NCBI GenBank assembly: GCA_036274495.1
Contig: DASUFP010000014.1
Location: forward strand, 1 to 45,140
DNA: 45,140 nucleotides
From: DASUFP01 sp036274495
Lineage (GTDB): Bacteria > Bacteroidota > Bacteroidia > AKYH767-A > OLB10
Reading direction: 5' to 3'
Numbering within the stretch: the first letter of the stretch is position 1; every line of letters starts with the position of its first letter. Under the pieces are notes generated by a model. It made no database searches. It was not told the DNA's origin and saw only the letters and a program-made list of their open reading frames with translations. This document shows positions 16,284 through 25,130 of the stretch, one piece after another. Both the position numbers and the translations under genes were made by a program.

Positions 16284-17024
16284 CTATTCTAACGTCATCG
16301 GTATTTCAATAATCAGCACCTTCGCGTTTTCGGATGTTGAAACAGAAATGGAAGTTGTTTCGGTAATGCCAACGGCATCGCGTTTTCCTAATGTGTTTTC
16401 TCCGATGGTAACTACACCCGATATCACAAAAACATATATGCCATTACCGTTATGTTTCACGTTGTATTTAATATTCATTCCCTTCTCAAGTTCCCCGATC
16501 GAAAATGCCGCATGCTGATGCAGGTACATGGCATCGGGATCGTTGTCGGATACTACCGTTTTAAAGGTGTTATGAAATTCTTTCGGGCTAAAGGTCCGCT
16601 GGTCGTAGCGGGGCTTTACGCCCTGTTCGTTAGGGAAAACCCAGATCTGGAGCAGTTTAACAGGTCGGTCGGGGAAATGATTGAATTCGGAATGGTATAC
16701 TCCGGTTCCTGCCGACATCACCTGCACATCGCCTGCATTTATCACCGAACTGTTACCCATACTGTCCTTATGCTCCAATGCGCCCTCTAGCGGTATGGTA
16801 ACTATTTCCATATTGTCGTGCGGATGCATTCCGAATCCCTGTCCGCCTGCAACAGTGTCGTCGTTGAGAACCCGGAGTGCACCAAAATGCATCCGTGAAG
16901 GGTTATAGTAACCGGCGAAACTGAACGAATGAAATGCATTGAGCCAGCCATGATCGGCATGACCTCTCGATCCTGCAGGATAGAAAAATGTTTGCATGGT
17001 GTGGGTGGTAATTTTTTCTGACAT
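16284..17024 (-). CDS. pirin family protein (YhhW-like bicupin)
   Basis: 246 residues with two cupin domains. The pirin signature is complete in the first: HPHDNMEIV gives H67 and H69, and GVYHSEFNH gives H111 and E113, the four metal ligands of pirins with quercetinase activity such as E. coli YhhW. The N-terminus (SRGHADHGWLNAFHSFSF) is also typical. Function in this host is not known; pirins act either as quercetinases or as redox-sensing regulators. Met10 is an alternative start. The gene ends 77 bases upstream of hmgA on the same strand; a separate -7-like box in the gap suggests hmgA may also be transcribed on its own. Confidence 0.9.
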   Translation of the reverse strand: MSEKITTHTMQTFFYPAGSRGHADHGWLNAFHSFSFAGYYNPSRMHFGALRVLNDDTVAGGQGFGMHPHDNMEIVTIPLEGALEHKDSMGNSSVINAGDVQVMSAGTGVYHSEFNHFPDRPVKLLQIWVFPNEQGVKPRYDQRTFSPKEFHNTFKTVVSDNDPDAMYLHQHAAFSIGELEKGMNIKYNVKHNGNGIYVFVISGVVTIGENTLGKRDAVGITETTSISVSTSENAKVLIIEIPMTLE

Positions 17025-17076
17025 CTTACTGTTGTATGAATGGTTGTAGTTTGAAAACAGGACAACTGTATTAAAG

Positions 17077-17811
17077 TTACTTCAAATCAAATTTAATTGA
17101 AGTGGTTCCTGTTCCTGATGCAACGGTTACAATATATATACCCGAACAATATCCGTTCAGATTAAATGAAACATCAGTGCCCGATTGTTGCACAAGAATT
17201 TTACCAGTGATGTCGGATAGCTGTACATTGTCACATGCTCCTTTAACCTGTAACTGATTTCCGTTAAGGTGTGAAGGATAGATGATATCCGGCTGCAGTG
17301 AATTGTTTTCTGAAATACCGGTTGAGGACTGTACCTGACAATTATTTGATACACCGTTGATCAGACCTTCAGGACATAACAACAAATTGGAGAGCCAGAG
17401 CGGCACCGAACAGGGATACGCTTCACCTGCAGTAGTGGGAATACCCGCCGCCACAATATCAAAACTTACCGAACCGCCTGATCCGCTGAAACAATATACC
17501 CCGTAGGAGTTGGTTCCCGGTGCCATAAATATGGAATCGCCAACAGCCAGTGTATCATTCCCCGGTGTTAAATAAACCTGATTCGGTTGTGGCGTAGCGG
17601 TAACAATAAGGTAGTAAGAAACTCCTGTAACAGCACTTCCCGGAAACGAAAAGGTAAAATCGGCATTCGGTGAACACCCGCCTGTAAAGCCGCCGACCGA
17701 AGTCAGCGTAACCTGAACGGGATACCCTACCGTCCAGGGTTGTCCAAAAGAGTTATGAATAAACAGGGAAAGAATAGCAGTGATGACTGATAAAGGGTAA
17801 AGTTTTCTCAT
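17077..17811 (-). CDS. small secreted T9SS cargo protein
   Basis: 244 residues starting at MRKLYPLSVI, which gives a clean signal peptide ending near SFG. A longer frame start (17856) would lie almost on top of a TAATTTTG box and is rejected. The mature part has about 150 residues of beta-rich, Gly/Ser/Thr-rich sequence. The C-terminal ~75 residues (DNVQLSDITGKILVQQSGT ... GIYIVTVASGTGTTSIKF) have the type A T9SS sorting-domain pattern. No catalytic motif. Likely exported to the cell surface; role unknown. It is upstream of pirin on the same strand with a 50-base gap. Confidence 0.75.
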   Translation of the reverse strand: MRKLYPLSVITAILSLFIHNSFGQPWTVGYPVQVTLTSVGGFTGGCSPNADFTFSFPGSAVTGVSYYLIVTATPQPNQVYLTPGNDTLAVGDSIFMAPGTNSYGVYCFSGSGGSVSFDIVAAGIPTTAGEAYPCSVPLWLSNLLLCPEGLINGVSNNCQVQSSTGISENNSLQPDIIYPSHLNGNQLQVKGACDNVQLSDITGKILVQQSGTDVSFNLNGYCSGIYIVTVASGTGTTSIKFDLK

Positions 17812-17863
17812 GAAGTGGCGTTTGTGGTTTGATTCAATTGATACATATAAGAACATATTGCAA

Positions 17864-17871
17864 CAAAATTA
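17864..17871 (-). promoter_or_regulatory. candidate -7 box for the small T9SS protein gene
   Basis: TAATTTTG on the minus strand, an exact TAnnTTTG match about 53 bases before the preferred start at 17811. No matching -33 TTG. Confidence 0.3.
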
Positions 17872-17977
17872 CCAAAAAAAATGAGCTCACAGAATTTTGA
17901 AAATGAAAGACTTAAGAGATTCAAACGGAACATCGGCCGCCTGCAGACGGGTTAGCAGTTATTACCTCTATTATACT

Positions 17978-17985
17978 TAATTTTG
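17978..17985 (+). promoter_or_regulatory. candidate -7 box for the FAH-family gene
   Basis: TAATTTTG, an exact TAnnTTTG match 34 bases before the start codon at 18020. The -33 element is not clear. Confidence 0.35.
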
Positions 17986-18019
17986 CAACAACTCAAGAAC
18001 CTCTGGAAAATCACAAACA

Positions 18020-19054
18020 ATGAAACTTGTCTCCTACATTGAATTCGGCAAAGAACAGATCGGATTGGTAATCAACGATAAAGTATACAATCTGAAACTA
18101 GCGGCTTCGGTAAAAAGCGCATTGCGAATGCCCGAAAACATGAGAGAGTTTTTGAAAAACGGCCCTCATGTGATGGGTGTGGCCAAGGAAATTGACCAGC
18201 TGATTAAGTCGGGGATGATGGGTACCAAATCGATGGATCTTGACAAAGTAAACCTGGTTGCACCGCTCTCAAAGCCCGCTTCCGTGAGAGATGGCTACGC
18301 ATTTCGTCAGCACGTAATGACCGCGCGCAGAAACAGAGGTGTTGAGATGATTCCTGAATTTGATGAGTATCCGATTTTCTATTTCACAAACCACCGTTCT
18401 ATTGTTGGTCCCGGTGATGTGTATTGCATGCCCGATCATTTTGAGAAACTCGATTTTGAATTGGAATGGGCATGTGTTATCGGCAAAAAAGGAATCAACA
18501 TTAAAGCGGAAGACGCTACCGAATACATTGCAGGGTATACCATCATGAACGATTTAAGCGCCCGTGTCCTTCAGATGGAAGAGATGAAGCTGAATCTGGG
18601 TCCTGCGAAAGGGAAAGATTTTGCAACTGCAATCGGACCATTCCTGGTTACTCCCGATGAGCTGGAGTCGTATAAGATTCCGGTTCGTGAAGGTCATGCC
18701 GGATCAAGGTATAACCTGGATATGAAATGCTGGGTAAACGGAGTGCAGGTTTCGCAGGGTAATACCGGCGATATGGACTGGACATTTGAGGAAATTATAG
18801 AACGTGCTTCTTACGGCACCTATCTTTATCCTGGCGATGTAATAGGGTCGGGTACGGTTGGTACCGGATGTTTCCTTGAATTGAACGGCACCGGTATGCT
18901 CAACGATCCAAAGAACTTTAAACCCCAGTGGCTGCATGAGAACGATGTGGTTGAAATGGAAGTTACCGGATTGGGCCGGCTTACCAATACCATACGTAAA
19001 TCGGACAGCGACTTTTCGATACTAGCACGTAAAAAAACAGCCGTACACCAATAA
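18020..19054 (+). CDS. fumarylacetoacetate hydrolase (FAH) family protein
   Basis: 344 residues. The FAH fold is shown by the Glu-x-Glu metal pair in LDFELEWACVIG (about residue 146-150), the metal Asp in YTIMNDLSAR (about 178), KGKDFATAIGPFLVTPDEL and the closing GDVIGSGTVGTGC motif. Family members hydrolyse or decarboxylate acylpyruvates using a divalent metal. With hmgA nearby, the most economical role is cleavage of fumarylacetoacetate to fumarate and acetoacetate, the last step of tyrosine breakdown. However, 344 residues is shorter than classical fumarylacetoacetase, so another acylpyruvate substrate is possible. No maleylacetoacetate isomerase is in the window. Confidence 0.85.
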   Translation: MKLVSYIEFGKEQIGLVINDKVYNLKLAASVKSALRMPENMREFLKNGPHVMGVAKEIDQLIKSGMMGTKSMDLDKVNLVAPLSKPASVRDGYAFRQHVMTARRNRGVEMIPEFDEYPIFYFTNHRSIVGPGDVYCMPDHFEKLDFELEWACVIGKKGINIKAEDATEYIAGYTIMNDLSARVLQMEEMKLNLGPAKGKDFATAIGPFLVTPDELESYKIPVREGHAGSRYNLDMKCWVNGVQVSQGNTGDMDWTFEEIIERASYGTYLYPGDVIGSGTVGTGCFLELNGTGMLNDPKNFKPQWLHENDVVEMEVTGLGRLTNTIRKSDSDFSILARKKTAVHQ

Positions 19055-19100
19055 ACTATTGTACGTTTGATTGTTAAAGAAAACAGGAGGGGCGATTAAC

Positions 19101-21329
19101 GTGTCAGAAGCCAATCGTACAACAAAAATTCCGGTGCTCGACCCGGAGGAAGAAAACAAGGAAATACTCAAACGGTATCGCTCTTTACTGAGGGCCTGCA
19201 GGCATACGTCCGACAAAAAAGACCGTAAGCTTATCCGCCTGGCCTTCGACACCGCCCTTGAGGCACACAAGGATATGCGGCGCCGTTCAGGCGAACCTTA
19301 CATTTATCATCCTATAGCAGTTGCTCAGATTGTTGCAGAGGAAATCGGACTGGGCCCAACGGCAGTTGTTTGTGCACTGCTGCATGATGTTGTTGAAGAC
19401 ACCTACCTGACCCTTGAAGATGTCAGGGGACTGTTTGGTGTTAAGGTTGAAAAAATTATTGACGGGCTCACCAAAATTTCAGGTGTTTTTGACCAGTCGA
19501 GTTCCATTCAGGCGGAGAATTTCAGAAAAATGCTGCTTACCCTCTCCGACGATGTGAGGGTAATTTTGATAAAGCTTGCCGACAGGCTGCACAACATGCG
19601 GACACTTGGTTCGCTTTCGCGGGAAAAGCAGCTCAAAATAGCATCAGAAACAGCGTTTCTTTATGCACCGCTTGCACACCGTCTGGGGCTGTATGCTATC
19701 AAAACCGAACTCGACGATCTGGCATTGAAACATACCGAGCCGGACGTGTACAGAAGCATTGCGCAAAAATTACAACAGTCGAAAAAGGAACGGGATAAGT
19801 TTATACACGATTTTATTAAACCGCTTAAAGAAGAATTCGCGCGGCAGGGATTTCAGGCGGAAATAAAAGGACGACCAAAATCCATCAACTCCATCTGGAA
19901 TAAAATGAAGAAACAGCAGGTTCCCTTCGAGGAAATCTACGATCTGTTTGCTATTCGCATTATTCTGGACTCTCCCGGCGATCAGGAAAAAGCCGATTGC
20001 TGGAGAGCCTATTCAATAGTTACCGATTATTTTGTTCCGAACCCCGACAGGCTGCGCGACTGGATATCGACACCCAAGGGAAACGGTTACGAATCGTTAC
20101 ATACAACTGTAATGAGCAACAGCGGCAAGTGGGTGGAAGTGCAGATACGTTCGAGGAGAATGGACGAGATAGCCGAAAAAGGGTATGCCGCTCACTGGAA
20201 GTACAAAGAGTCCGCTGCCGAAAACGCACTCGACGACTGGTTGGGCCGCATTCGCGAATTGCTGGAAAATCCGGAATCAAACGCACTTGACTTTATTGAC
20301 GATTTTAAACTGAATCTTTTTTCAGATGAGATTTTCATATTTACACCAACCGGTGACCTGCGCACACTGCCGGCAGGAAGCACGGCTCTGGATTTTGCAT
20401 TTGAAATTCATACCGATATCGGCAGCCGTTGTATCGGCGCTAAAATAAACCACAAGCTGGTTCCTATCAGTCATAAATTACAAAGCGGCGACCAGGTGGA
20501 GATTATTACCTCTGCCAAACAACATCCCAAAGAAGACTGGCTCAGCTTTGTCGTTACGGCAAAGGCAAAATCAAAAATCAAATCCACACTTAAGGATCAG
20601 AAACGTTTGCTTGCCGATGAGGGCAAAGCGATATTGGAAAGAAAATTGCGCCATCTTAAATTGAACCCTTCCAATGTCAATATTCAGGATCTGTTGCTTT
20701 TTTACAAGGCACCCTCACCATTGGATTTATATCACAGGATTGCCATAGAGGCGATCGACTTAAAAAACCTGCGTGATTGTTTTTCCGAAGACGGTACTCC
20801 AAAGCCCCGCCCGCAGGTAAAACATGATCCTAATTCACTTGAAGAACTGGTGAAACATGTCAGGGGTTCTTCTGATATGCTTGTGATAGGCGAAAACATG
20901 GAGAAAATCGATTACAAACTTTCTCCCTGCTGTAATCCCATTCCCGGCGATGATGTGTTTGGGTTTATTACGGTGAGTGACGGCATAAAAATACACCGGA
21001 CCAATTGCCCGAATGCCATTCAGCTGATGTCGAAACACGCTTACCGGATTGTTAAAGCCCGGTGGACCGGTCAAAGCCGGATTGCCTTCCTTGCCGGGAT
21101 ACGCATCACCGGAATGGACGATGTGGGGGTAGTGAACAACATTACCAAAGTAATCTCTAACGAATTGAAAGTCAATATGAGATCGATAAGTATTGACAGC
21201 AACGACGGACTTTTTGAGGGAACCATCATGCTTTTTGTCCACGATACCGAACACCTGAAGAAGTTAATGGCACAACTGGGTCAGATTCACGGTATTATAG
21301 GAGTTACGCGGATCGACTCAAATCAGTAA
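19101..21329 (+). CDS. bifunctional (p)ppGpp synthetase/hydrolase (RelA/SpoT homologue)
   Basis: 742 residues when started at GTG 19101. This codon has a strong Shine-Dalgarno sequence (AGGAGGGG) eight bases upstream; a TTG at 19071 is in frame but has no such site. Domains in order: HD hydrolase (HPIAVAQIV, HDVVEDT, KLADRLHNMRTL; about 40-190), synthetase (GRPKSINSIWNKM, DLFAIRII; about 230-360), TGS (FIFTPTGDLRTLPAGS; about 400-460), a zinc-finger-like region (CCNPIPGDDVFGFI) and C-terminal ACT. The intact HD motif indicates hydrolase function, and the synthetase motifs indicate ppGpp production, so this is a Rel-type long RSH. It heads a tight operon with fur, STAS, purA and ostA-like. Confidence 0.93.
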   Translation: MSEANRTTKIPVLDPEEENKEILKRYRSLLRACRHTSDKKDRKLIRLAFDTALEAHKDMRRRSGEPYIYHPIAVAQIVAEEIGLGPTAVVCALLHDVVEDTYLTLEDVRGLFGVKVEKIIDGLTKISGVFDQSSSIQAENFRKMLLTLSDDVRVILIKLADRLHNMRTLGSLSREKQLKIASETAFLYAPLAHRLGLYAIKTELDDLALKHTEPDVYRSIAQKLQQSKKERDKFIHDFIKPLKEEFARQGFQAEIKGRPKSINSIWNKMKKQQVPFEEIYDLFAIRIILDSPGDQEKADCWRAYSIVTDYFVPNPDRLRDWISTPKGNGYESLHTTVMSNSGKWVEVQIRSRRMDEIAEKGYAAHWKYKESAAENALDDWLGRIRELLENPESNALDFIDDFKLNLFSDEIFIFTPTGDLRTLPAGSTALDFAFEIHTDIGSRCIGAKINHKLVPISHKLQSGDQVEIITSAKQHPKEDWLSFVVTAKAKSKIKSTLKDQKRLLADEGKAILERKLRHLKLNPSNVNIQDLLLFYKAPSPLDLYHRIAIEAIDLKNLRDCFSEDGTPKPRPQVKHDPNSLEELVKHVRGSSDMLVIGENMEKIDYKLSPCCNPIPGDDVFGFITVSDGIKIHRTNCPNAIQLMSKHAYRIVKARWTGQSRIAFLAGIRITGMDDVGVVNNITKVISNELKVNMRSISIDSNDGLFEGTIMLFVHDTEHLKKLMAQLGQIHGIIGVTRIDSNQ

Positions 21330-21348
21330 CTTCGCAGTTCGTCACACC

Positions 21349-21831
21349 ATGGAAAGTACTAAGGATAAAGTGCGTAAGATTTTTTCGGGATTTCTGGAAC
21401 AAAAGGGTTTCAGGAAAACACCGGAGCGCTTTACTATTCTTGAAGAGATCTATTCCATCAATCACCATTTTGATGTGGAGTCGTTGTACATCCACATGAA
21501 AAACAAAAAATACAGGGTTTCGCGTGCTACTATTTACAACACAATAGAACATTTGCTGGCATGCAATTTAATTACCAAACATCAGTTTGGTAAGAATCTG
21601 GCACAGTTTGAAAAGTCGTACTCCTATAAACAACACGATCATCTTATTTGTACCGACTGTGAGAGGGTGCTCGAATTTTGTGATCCGCGAATACAGCAAA
21701 TACAAAGTATGATGGGTGATATACTTAACTTTGACGTAGACCACCACTCGTTAAATTTATTTGGTAAATGCAGAAAGCTACTACAGGAAGGAACCTGTGA
21801 ACATTTTAAAAACAAGAAGCTACAATCATAA
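21349..21831 (+). CDS. Fur family transcriptional regulator
   Basis: 160 residues. The N-terminal winged helix (GFRKTPERFTILEEI and VSRATIYNTIEHLLACNLI, about 20-85) is the standard Fur DNA-binding domain. The C-terminal half has the metal-site sequences HDHLICTDCERVLEFCD and HHSLNLFGKC. The first structural-zinc Cys pair (C-x2-C) is present, and two further cysteines occur near the end. Whether it senses iron, zinc or peroxide cannot be read from the sequence. It lies 19 bases after rsh and 10 bases before the STAS gene. The rsh-fur-purA order is conserved across many Bacteroidota. Confidence 0.92.
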   Translation: MESTKDKVRKIFSGFLEQKGFRKTPERFTILEEIYSINHHFDVESLYIHMKNKKYRVSRATIYNTIEHLLACNLITKHQFGKNLAQFEKSYSYKQHDHLICTDCERVLEFCDPRIQQIQSMMGDILNFDVDHHSLNLFGKCRKLLQEGTCEHFKNKKLQS

Positions 21832-21841
21832 AACAACTAAA

Positions 21842-22195
21842 ATGGAATTCAGCTACAAAATCGAAGAAAAAAGTGACCGTGTTGTATTGAACATTGCCGG
21901 AAACCTGATTGAAAAGAGTCAGGCGTTGGAAATGATGGAGCGGATAGACGAATTATCGGCACGCCATGCGGTAAATATAATTATAGATATGACGGGATTC
22001 CGCTACATGAACAGCACGGGTTTGAATGTACTGATTCAGATTTTAACCAAAACGCGCAAGAGCGGAGGTGATGCAGTACTTTGTTGTGTTCCGGATAACA
22101 TCAAGTCACTCATGCTGATCACCAAACTGAATAATGTTTTTACAATAGCCGATAATGAGGCTGCTGCCGGCAAAGTTTTGGCAAAGGCGGTATAA
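21842..22195 (+). CDS. STAS-domain anti-sigma factor antagonist-like protein
   Basis: 117 residues started at MEFSYKIEEK, ten bases after the fur stop. An upstream Met would overlap fur by 70 bases and is not needed. A single STAS domain: strand VVLNIAGNLI, then IIIDMTGFRYMNSTGLNVLIQ with the Ser in MNSTGL at the position phosphorylated in SpoIIAA/RsbV proteins, then GDAVLCCVPDNIKSLM. In partner-switching systems such proteins release anti-sigma kinases; no kinase, phosphatase or sigma factor is adjacent, so its partner is unknown. It sits 24 bases before purA, inside the rsh operon. Confidence 0.88.
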   Translation: MEFSYKIEEKSDRVVLNIAGNLIEKSQALEMMERIDELSARHAVNIIIDMTGFRYMNSTGLNVLIQILTKTRKSGGDAVLCCVPDNIKSLMLITKLNNVFTIADNEAAAGKVLAKAV

Positions 22196-22219
22196 CAATA
22201 TTTTTTTTACATTTCGAAA

Positions 22220-23497
22220 ATGAAAACAGATGTGCTGCTCGGCCTCCAGTGGGGAGACGAGGGAAAAGGGAAAGTTGTTGATGTACTTGCCCCACGATAC
22301 GATGTGATTGCCCGGTTTCAGGGAGGTCCTAATGCGGGACATACACTGGAATTCGAAGGCATCAAACATGTGCTTCACACAATCCCTTCCGGTATTTTTC
22401 ATCCCGGTAAACGGAATATTATAGGCAACGGTGTGGTAATAGACCCGGTTGTTTTTAAAAAGGAAATCGATGCCCTTGTCAAGATGGGGGTGAATGTAAA
22501 AGCTGCCCTGTCCATTTCACGAAAAGCCCATCTCATACTTCCTACCCACCGCATGCTGGATGCCGCATCGGAAGCACTCAAGGGTAAAGAGAAAATAGGA
22601 TCTACCTTAAAGGGAATCGGCCCTGCCTACATGGATAAAACGGGCAGAAACGGCATTCGTGTCGGTGATGTGGAGCATCCCGGATTTCTCACCCGCTACA
22701 ATCAGCTGGTTGCAAAGCATTTCGAAATGCTGGAATATATGAAGTTCACGGGGAAGCTTGCTGATTATGAGGCAGGGTTTATGGAGGGCATTGAACTCAT
22801 CAAAAGTCTCACTCTCATCGACTCCGAATACGAGATTAATAAGTTACTCGGCGAAGGCAAAAGTGTCCTTGCCGAAGGGGCCCAGGGCTCTTTGCTCGAT
22901 ATCGATTTTGGTTCGTACCCGTTTGTGACCTCTTCCAATACCATCACCGCCGGAACCTGTACCGGTCTCGGACTCGCTCCTTCGAAAGTGGGAGAGGTGT
23001 ACGGAATTTTTAAGGCCTATTGCACCCGTGTCGGCAGTGGTCCATTTCCTACCGAATTAAATGATACTACCGGTGAGCGTATACGAAAAGCAGGAAACGA
23101 ATTCGGAGCTACCACCGGAAGACCCCGCAGGTGCGGATGGCTCGATTTGCCTGCACTCAAATATTCAATCATGCTGAATGGCGTTACGCGATTGATCATG
23201 ACAAAACCGGATGTGTTGAGCGGCTTTGAAACCATTAAAGTTTGTACACAATACAAGATCAACGGAGCGGTAACAGAAAATATGCCGTTTGATATTGTCA
23301 ATTGTGAAGTAACACCCATCTACCGTGAACTGCCGGGCTGGAATCTCCCCTCGGATATAAGTGATGTTTCAGAATTGCCCGACAGCCTGTCGGACTACAT
23401 CACCTTCCTCGAAACAGCACTGGGTGTGCCGGTAGTTATTGTATCTGTTGGTCCCGACCGACGACAAACACTCATCAGGGACCCTGAATTTGCCTGA
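22220..23497 (+). CDS. purA: adenylosuccinate synthetase
   Basis: 425 residues, full family length. Catalyses GTP-dependent joining of IMP and aspartate to adenylosuccinate, the first committed step to AMP. The P-loop-like WGDEGKGK (residues 11-18) with catalytic D13, the catalytic H41 in GGPNAGHT, the IMP-binding GSTLKGIGPAY and the GTTGRPRRCGW motif near the aspartate site are intact. PurA is a known target of inhibition by (p)ppGpp in other bacteria, so its place in the operon of the ppGpp synthetase is functionally sensible. A 24-base gap from the STAS gene and 11 bases to the ostA-like gene. Confidence 0.97.
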   Translation: MKTDVLLGLQWGDEGKGKVVDVLAPRYDVIARFQGGPNAGHTLEFEGIKHVLHTIPSGIFHPGKRNIIGNGVVIDPVVFKKEIDALVKMGVNVKAALSISRKAHLILPTHRMLDAASEALKGKEKIGSTLKGIGPAYMDKTGRNGIRVGDVEHPGFLTRYNQLVAKHFEMLEYMKFTGKLADYEAGFMEGIELIKSLTLIDSEYEINKLLGEGKSVLAEGAQGSLLDIDFGSYPFVTSSNTITAGTCTGLGLAPSKVGEVYGIFKAYCTRVGSGPFPTELNDTTGERIRKAGNEFGATTGRPRRCGWLDLPALKYSIMLNGVTRLIMTKPDVLSGFETIKVCTQYKINGAVTENMPFDIVNCEVTPIYRELPGWNLPSDISDVSELPDSLSDYITFLETALGVPVVIVSVGPDRRQTLIRDPEFA

Positions 23498-23508
23498 ATT
23501 ATTTTGAA

Positions 23509-25050
23509 ATGAAGTTTAAACATTCTGACGCTGTTACATTAGCAGGTTTTGTTTTTGGATGCGTTGGATTGTTTTCGGTGACCTCTGTCTTTTCGCAGCG
23601 TACCGAACAGGTTGAAATCATCAACGCAAATACCTTTGAAGGTGATGAACGGCTTGGTAAAAATGTAGCACGCCTTACCGGTGATGTGCAGTTTCGTCAC
23701 AAAGGTGTGCTGATGTTTTGCGACAGCGCTTATCTCTATCAGGAGACTAACAGTCTGGATGCGTTCGGACATATTCGGATTCAGCAGGGTGACAGCATCC
23801 GGCTTACCGGTAACCTGCTTAAGTATTACGGTGATACCCGAATCGCGACCGTTTTTGGCAATGTGCAGATGAACGACAGGAGCATGGTGCTGACAACCGA
23901 AAACATGACCTACGATATGTCGCACAATTCGGCACTTTATGAAACTACCGGAACCATTGTCGACAGGGAAAACAGGTTGGTCAGTAAATCAGGGTACTAC
24001 CATTCGGATGAACGGATGCTTTTTTTTAAAGACAGTGTGGTGCTTACCAATCCCGATTATATCATGCGGTCGGATACACTTAAGTATAATACGGTAACCA
24101 AGACGGCCTGGTTTTTTGGACCTACCACCATTACTTCAACAGGTTCCGACAGCTCATTCATTTATTGCAGGCTGGGCTGGTACGATACCAACAAAGAAAA
24201 ATCGCTATTCAGAAGCGGAGCGTACATCCGTTCAAAAGAATCAAAATTATCGGGCGACAGTCTCCTGTTCGACAGAAACCAACGGTTAGGTGAGGCATTC
24301 GGAAATGTTGCATTATCGGATACAGTCAATAAAATTATAATTGCAGGTAATTACGGATGGAGTAACGACAACACCAAACATGCTTTTGTCACCGGGAAAG
24401 CCTTAATGACAAAAATTTTCGACACCGATTCGCTCTTTCTGCATGCCGACAGCCTCTTTGCGTATGAAGATACCATTACAAAAGTACGCACATGGAATGC
24501 GTGGAAAAATGTACGCTTTTTCAAAAGCGATTTGCAGGGTAAATGCGATTCACTGGAATACAGCACTGTTGACTCGCTTGTAAAACTGAATGGAAATCCT
24601 GTTCTCTGGAGCGATTCAAATCAACTTACAGCAACTTTTATTTCAATTCAAATTGCCAATAAGGAGGTTTCGCGCCTCTATTTGAATGACGATGCATTTA
24701 TCGTATCCCGTGAAGACAGTATCCGCTACAACCAGATTAAAGGCCGGAAAATGACCGGCTTTTTTGAGGAAAATCAGCTTTCTGTTATTCATGTGGAGGG
24801 AAACGGACAATCGGTTTATTACACCCGAAACAATAAGAAACAACTTTCGGGAGTAAACCGGGCCGACTGCTCCGACATGGTAATAGGTCTCGATTCGAGT
24901 AAAGTGGCTTCCATAACCCTTTTAAACGAACCCGATGCTACTCTTTACCCGATTCAGGAATTAAGTCCGAATGAACTCAGGCTTAAAGGATTTTTGTGGA
25001 ATGATGCGGAGCGTCCGCTGTCGGCTGAAGATGTATTCAGAAAACCATAA
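23509..25050 (+). CDS. OstA/LptA-like periplasmic protein
   Basis: 513 residues. A signal peptide is seen at about 1-30, ending near VFSQ. The mature part begins EQVEIINANTFEGDERLGKNVARLTGDVQFRHKGVLMFCDSAYLY, the characteristic OstA-like N-terminal domain, and continues with repeated 'YGDTRIATVFGNVQM', 'MTYDMSHNSALY' and 'LLFDRNQRLGEAFGNV' strands of a long beta-jellyroll. This is the LptA/LptC/LptD-N fold that carries lipopolysaccharide across the periplasm. It is longer than enterobacterial LptA, as Bacteroidota versions are, and lacks an LptD barrel. Last gene of the rsh operon, 11 bases after purA. Confidence 0.85.
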   Translation: MKFKHSDAVTLAGFVFGCVGLFSVTSVFSQRTEQVEIINANTFEGDERLGKNVARLTGDVQFRHKGVLMFCDSAYLYQETNSLDAFGHIRIQQGDSIRLTGNLLKYYGDTRIATVFGNVQMNDRSMVLTTENMTYDMSHNSALYETTGTIVDRENRLVSKSGYYHSDERMLFFKDSVVLTNPDYIMRSDTLKYNTVTKTAWFFGPTTITSTGSDSSFIYCRLGWYDTNKEKSLFRSGAYIRSKESKLSGDSLLFDRNQRLGEAFGNVALSDTVNKIIIAGNYGWSNDNTKHAFVTGKALMTKIFDTDSLFLHADSLFAYEDTITKVRTWNAWKNVRFFKSDLQGKCDSLEYSTVDSLVKLNGNPVLWSDSNQLTATFISIQIANKEVSRLYLNDDAFIVSREDSIRYNQIKGRKMTGFFEENQLSVIHVEGNGQSVYYTRNNKKQLSGVNRADCSDMVIGLDSSKVASITLLNEPDATLYPIQELSPNELRLKGFLWNDAERPLSAEDVFRKP

Positions 25051-25130
25051 GCGGGTTCTCATTACGGAAGCACATTGAAAGGCAAATCCTGACGGATCAG
25101 CTGTTTTTCGAAAACCGGTTTAAGATCAAC

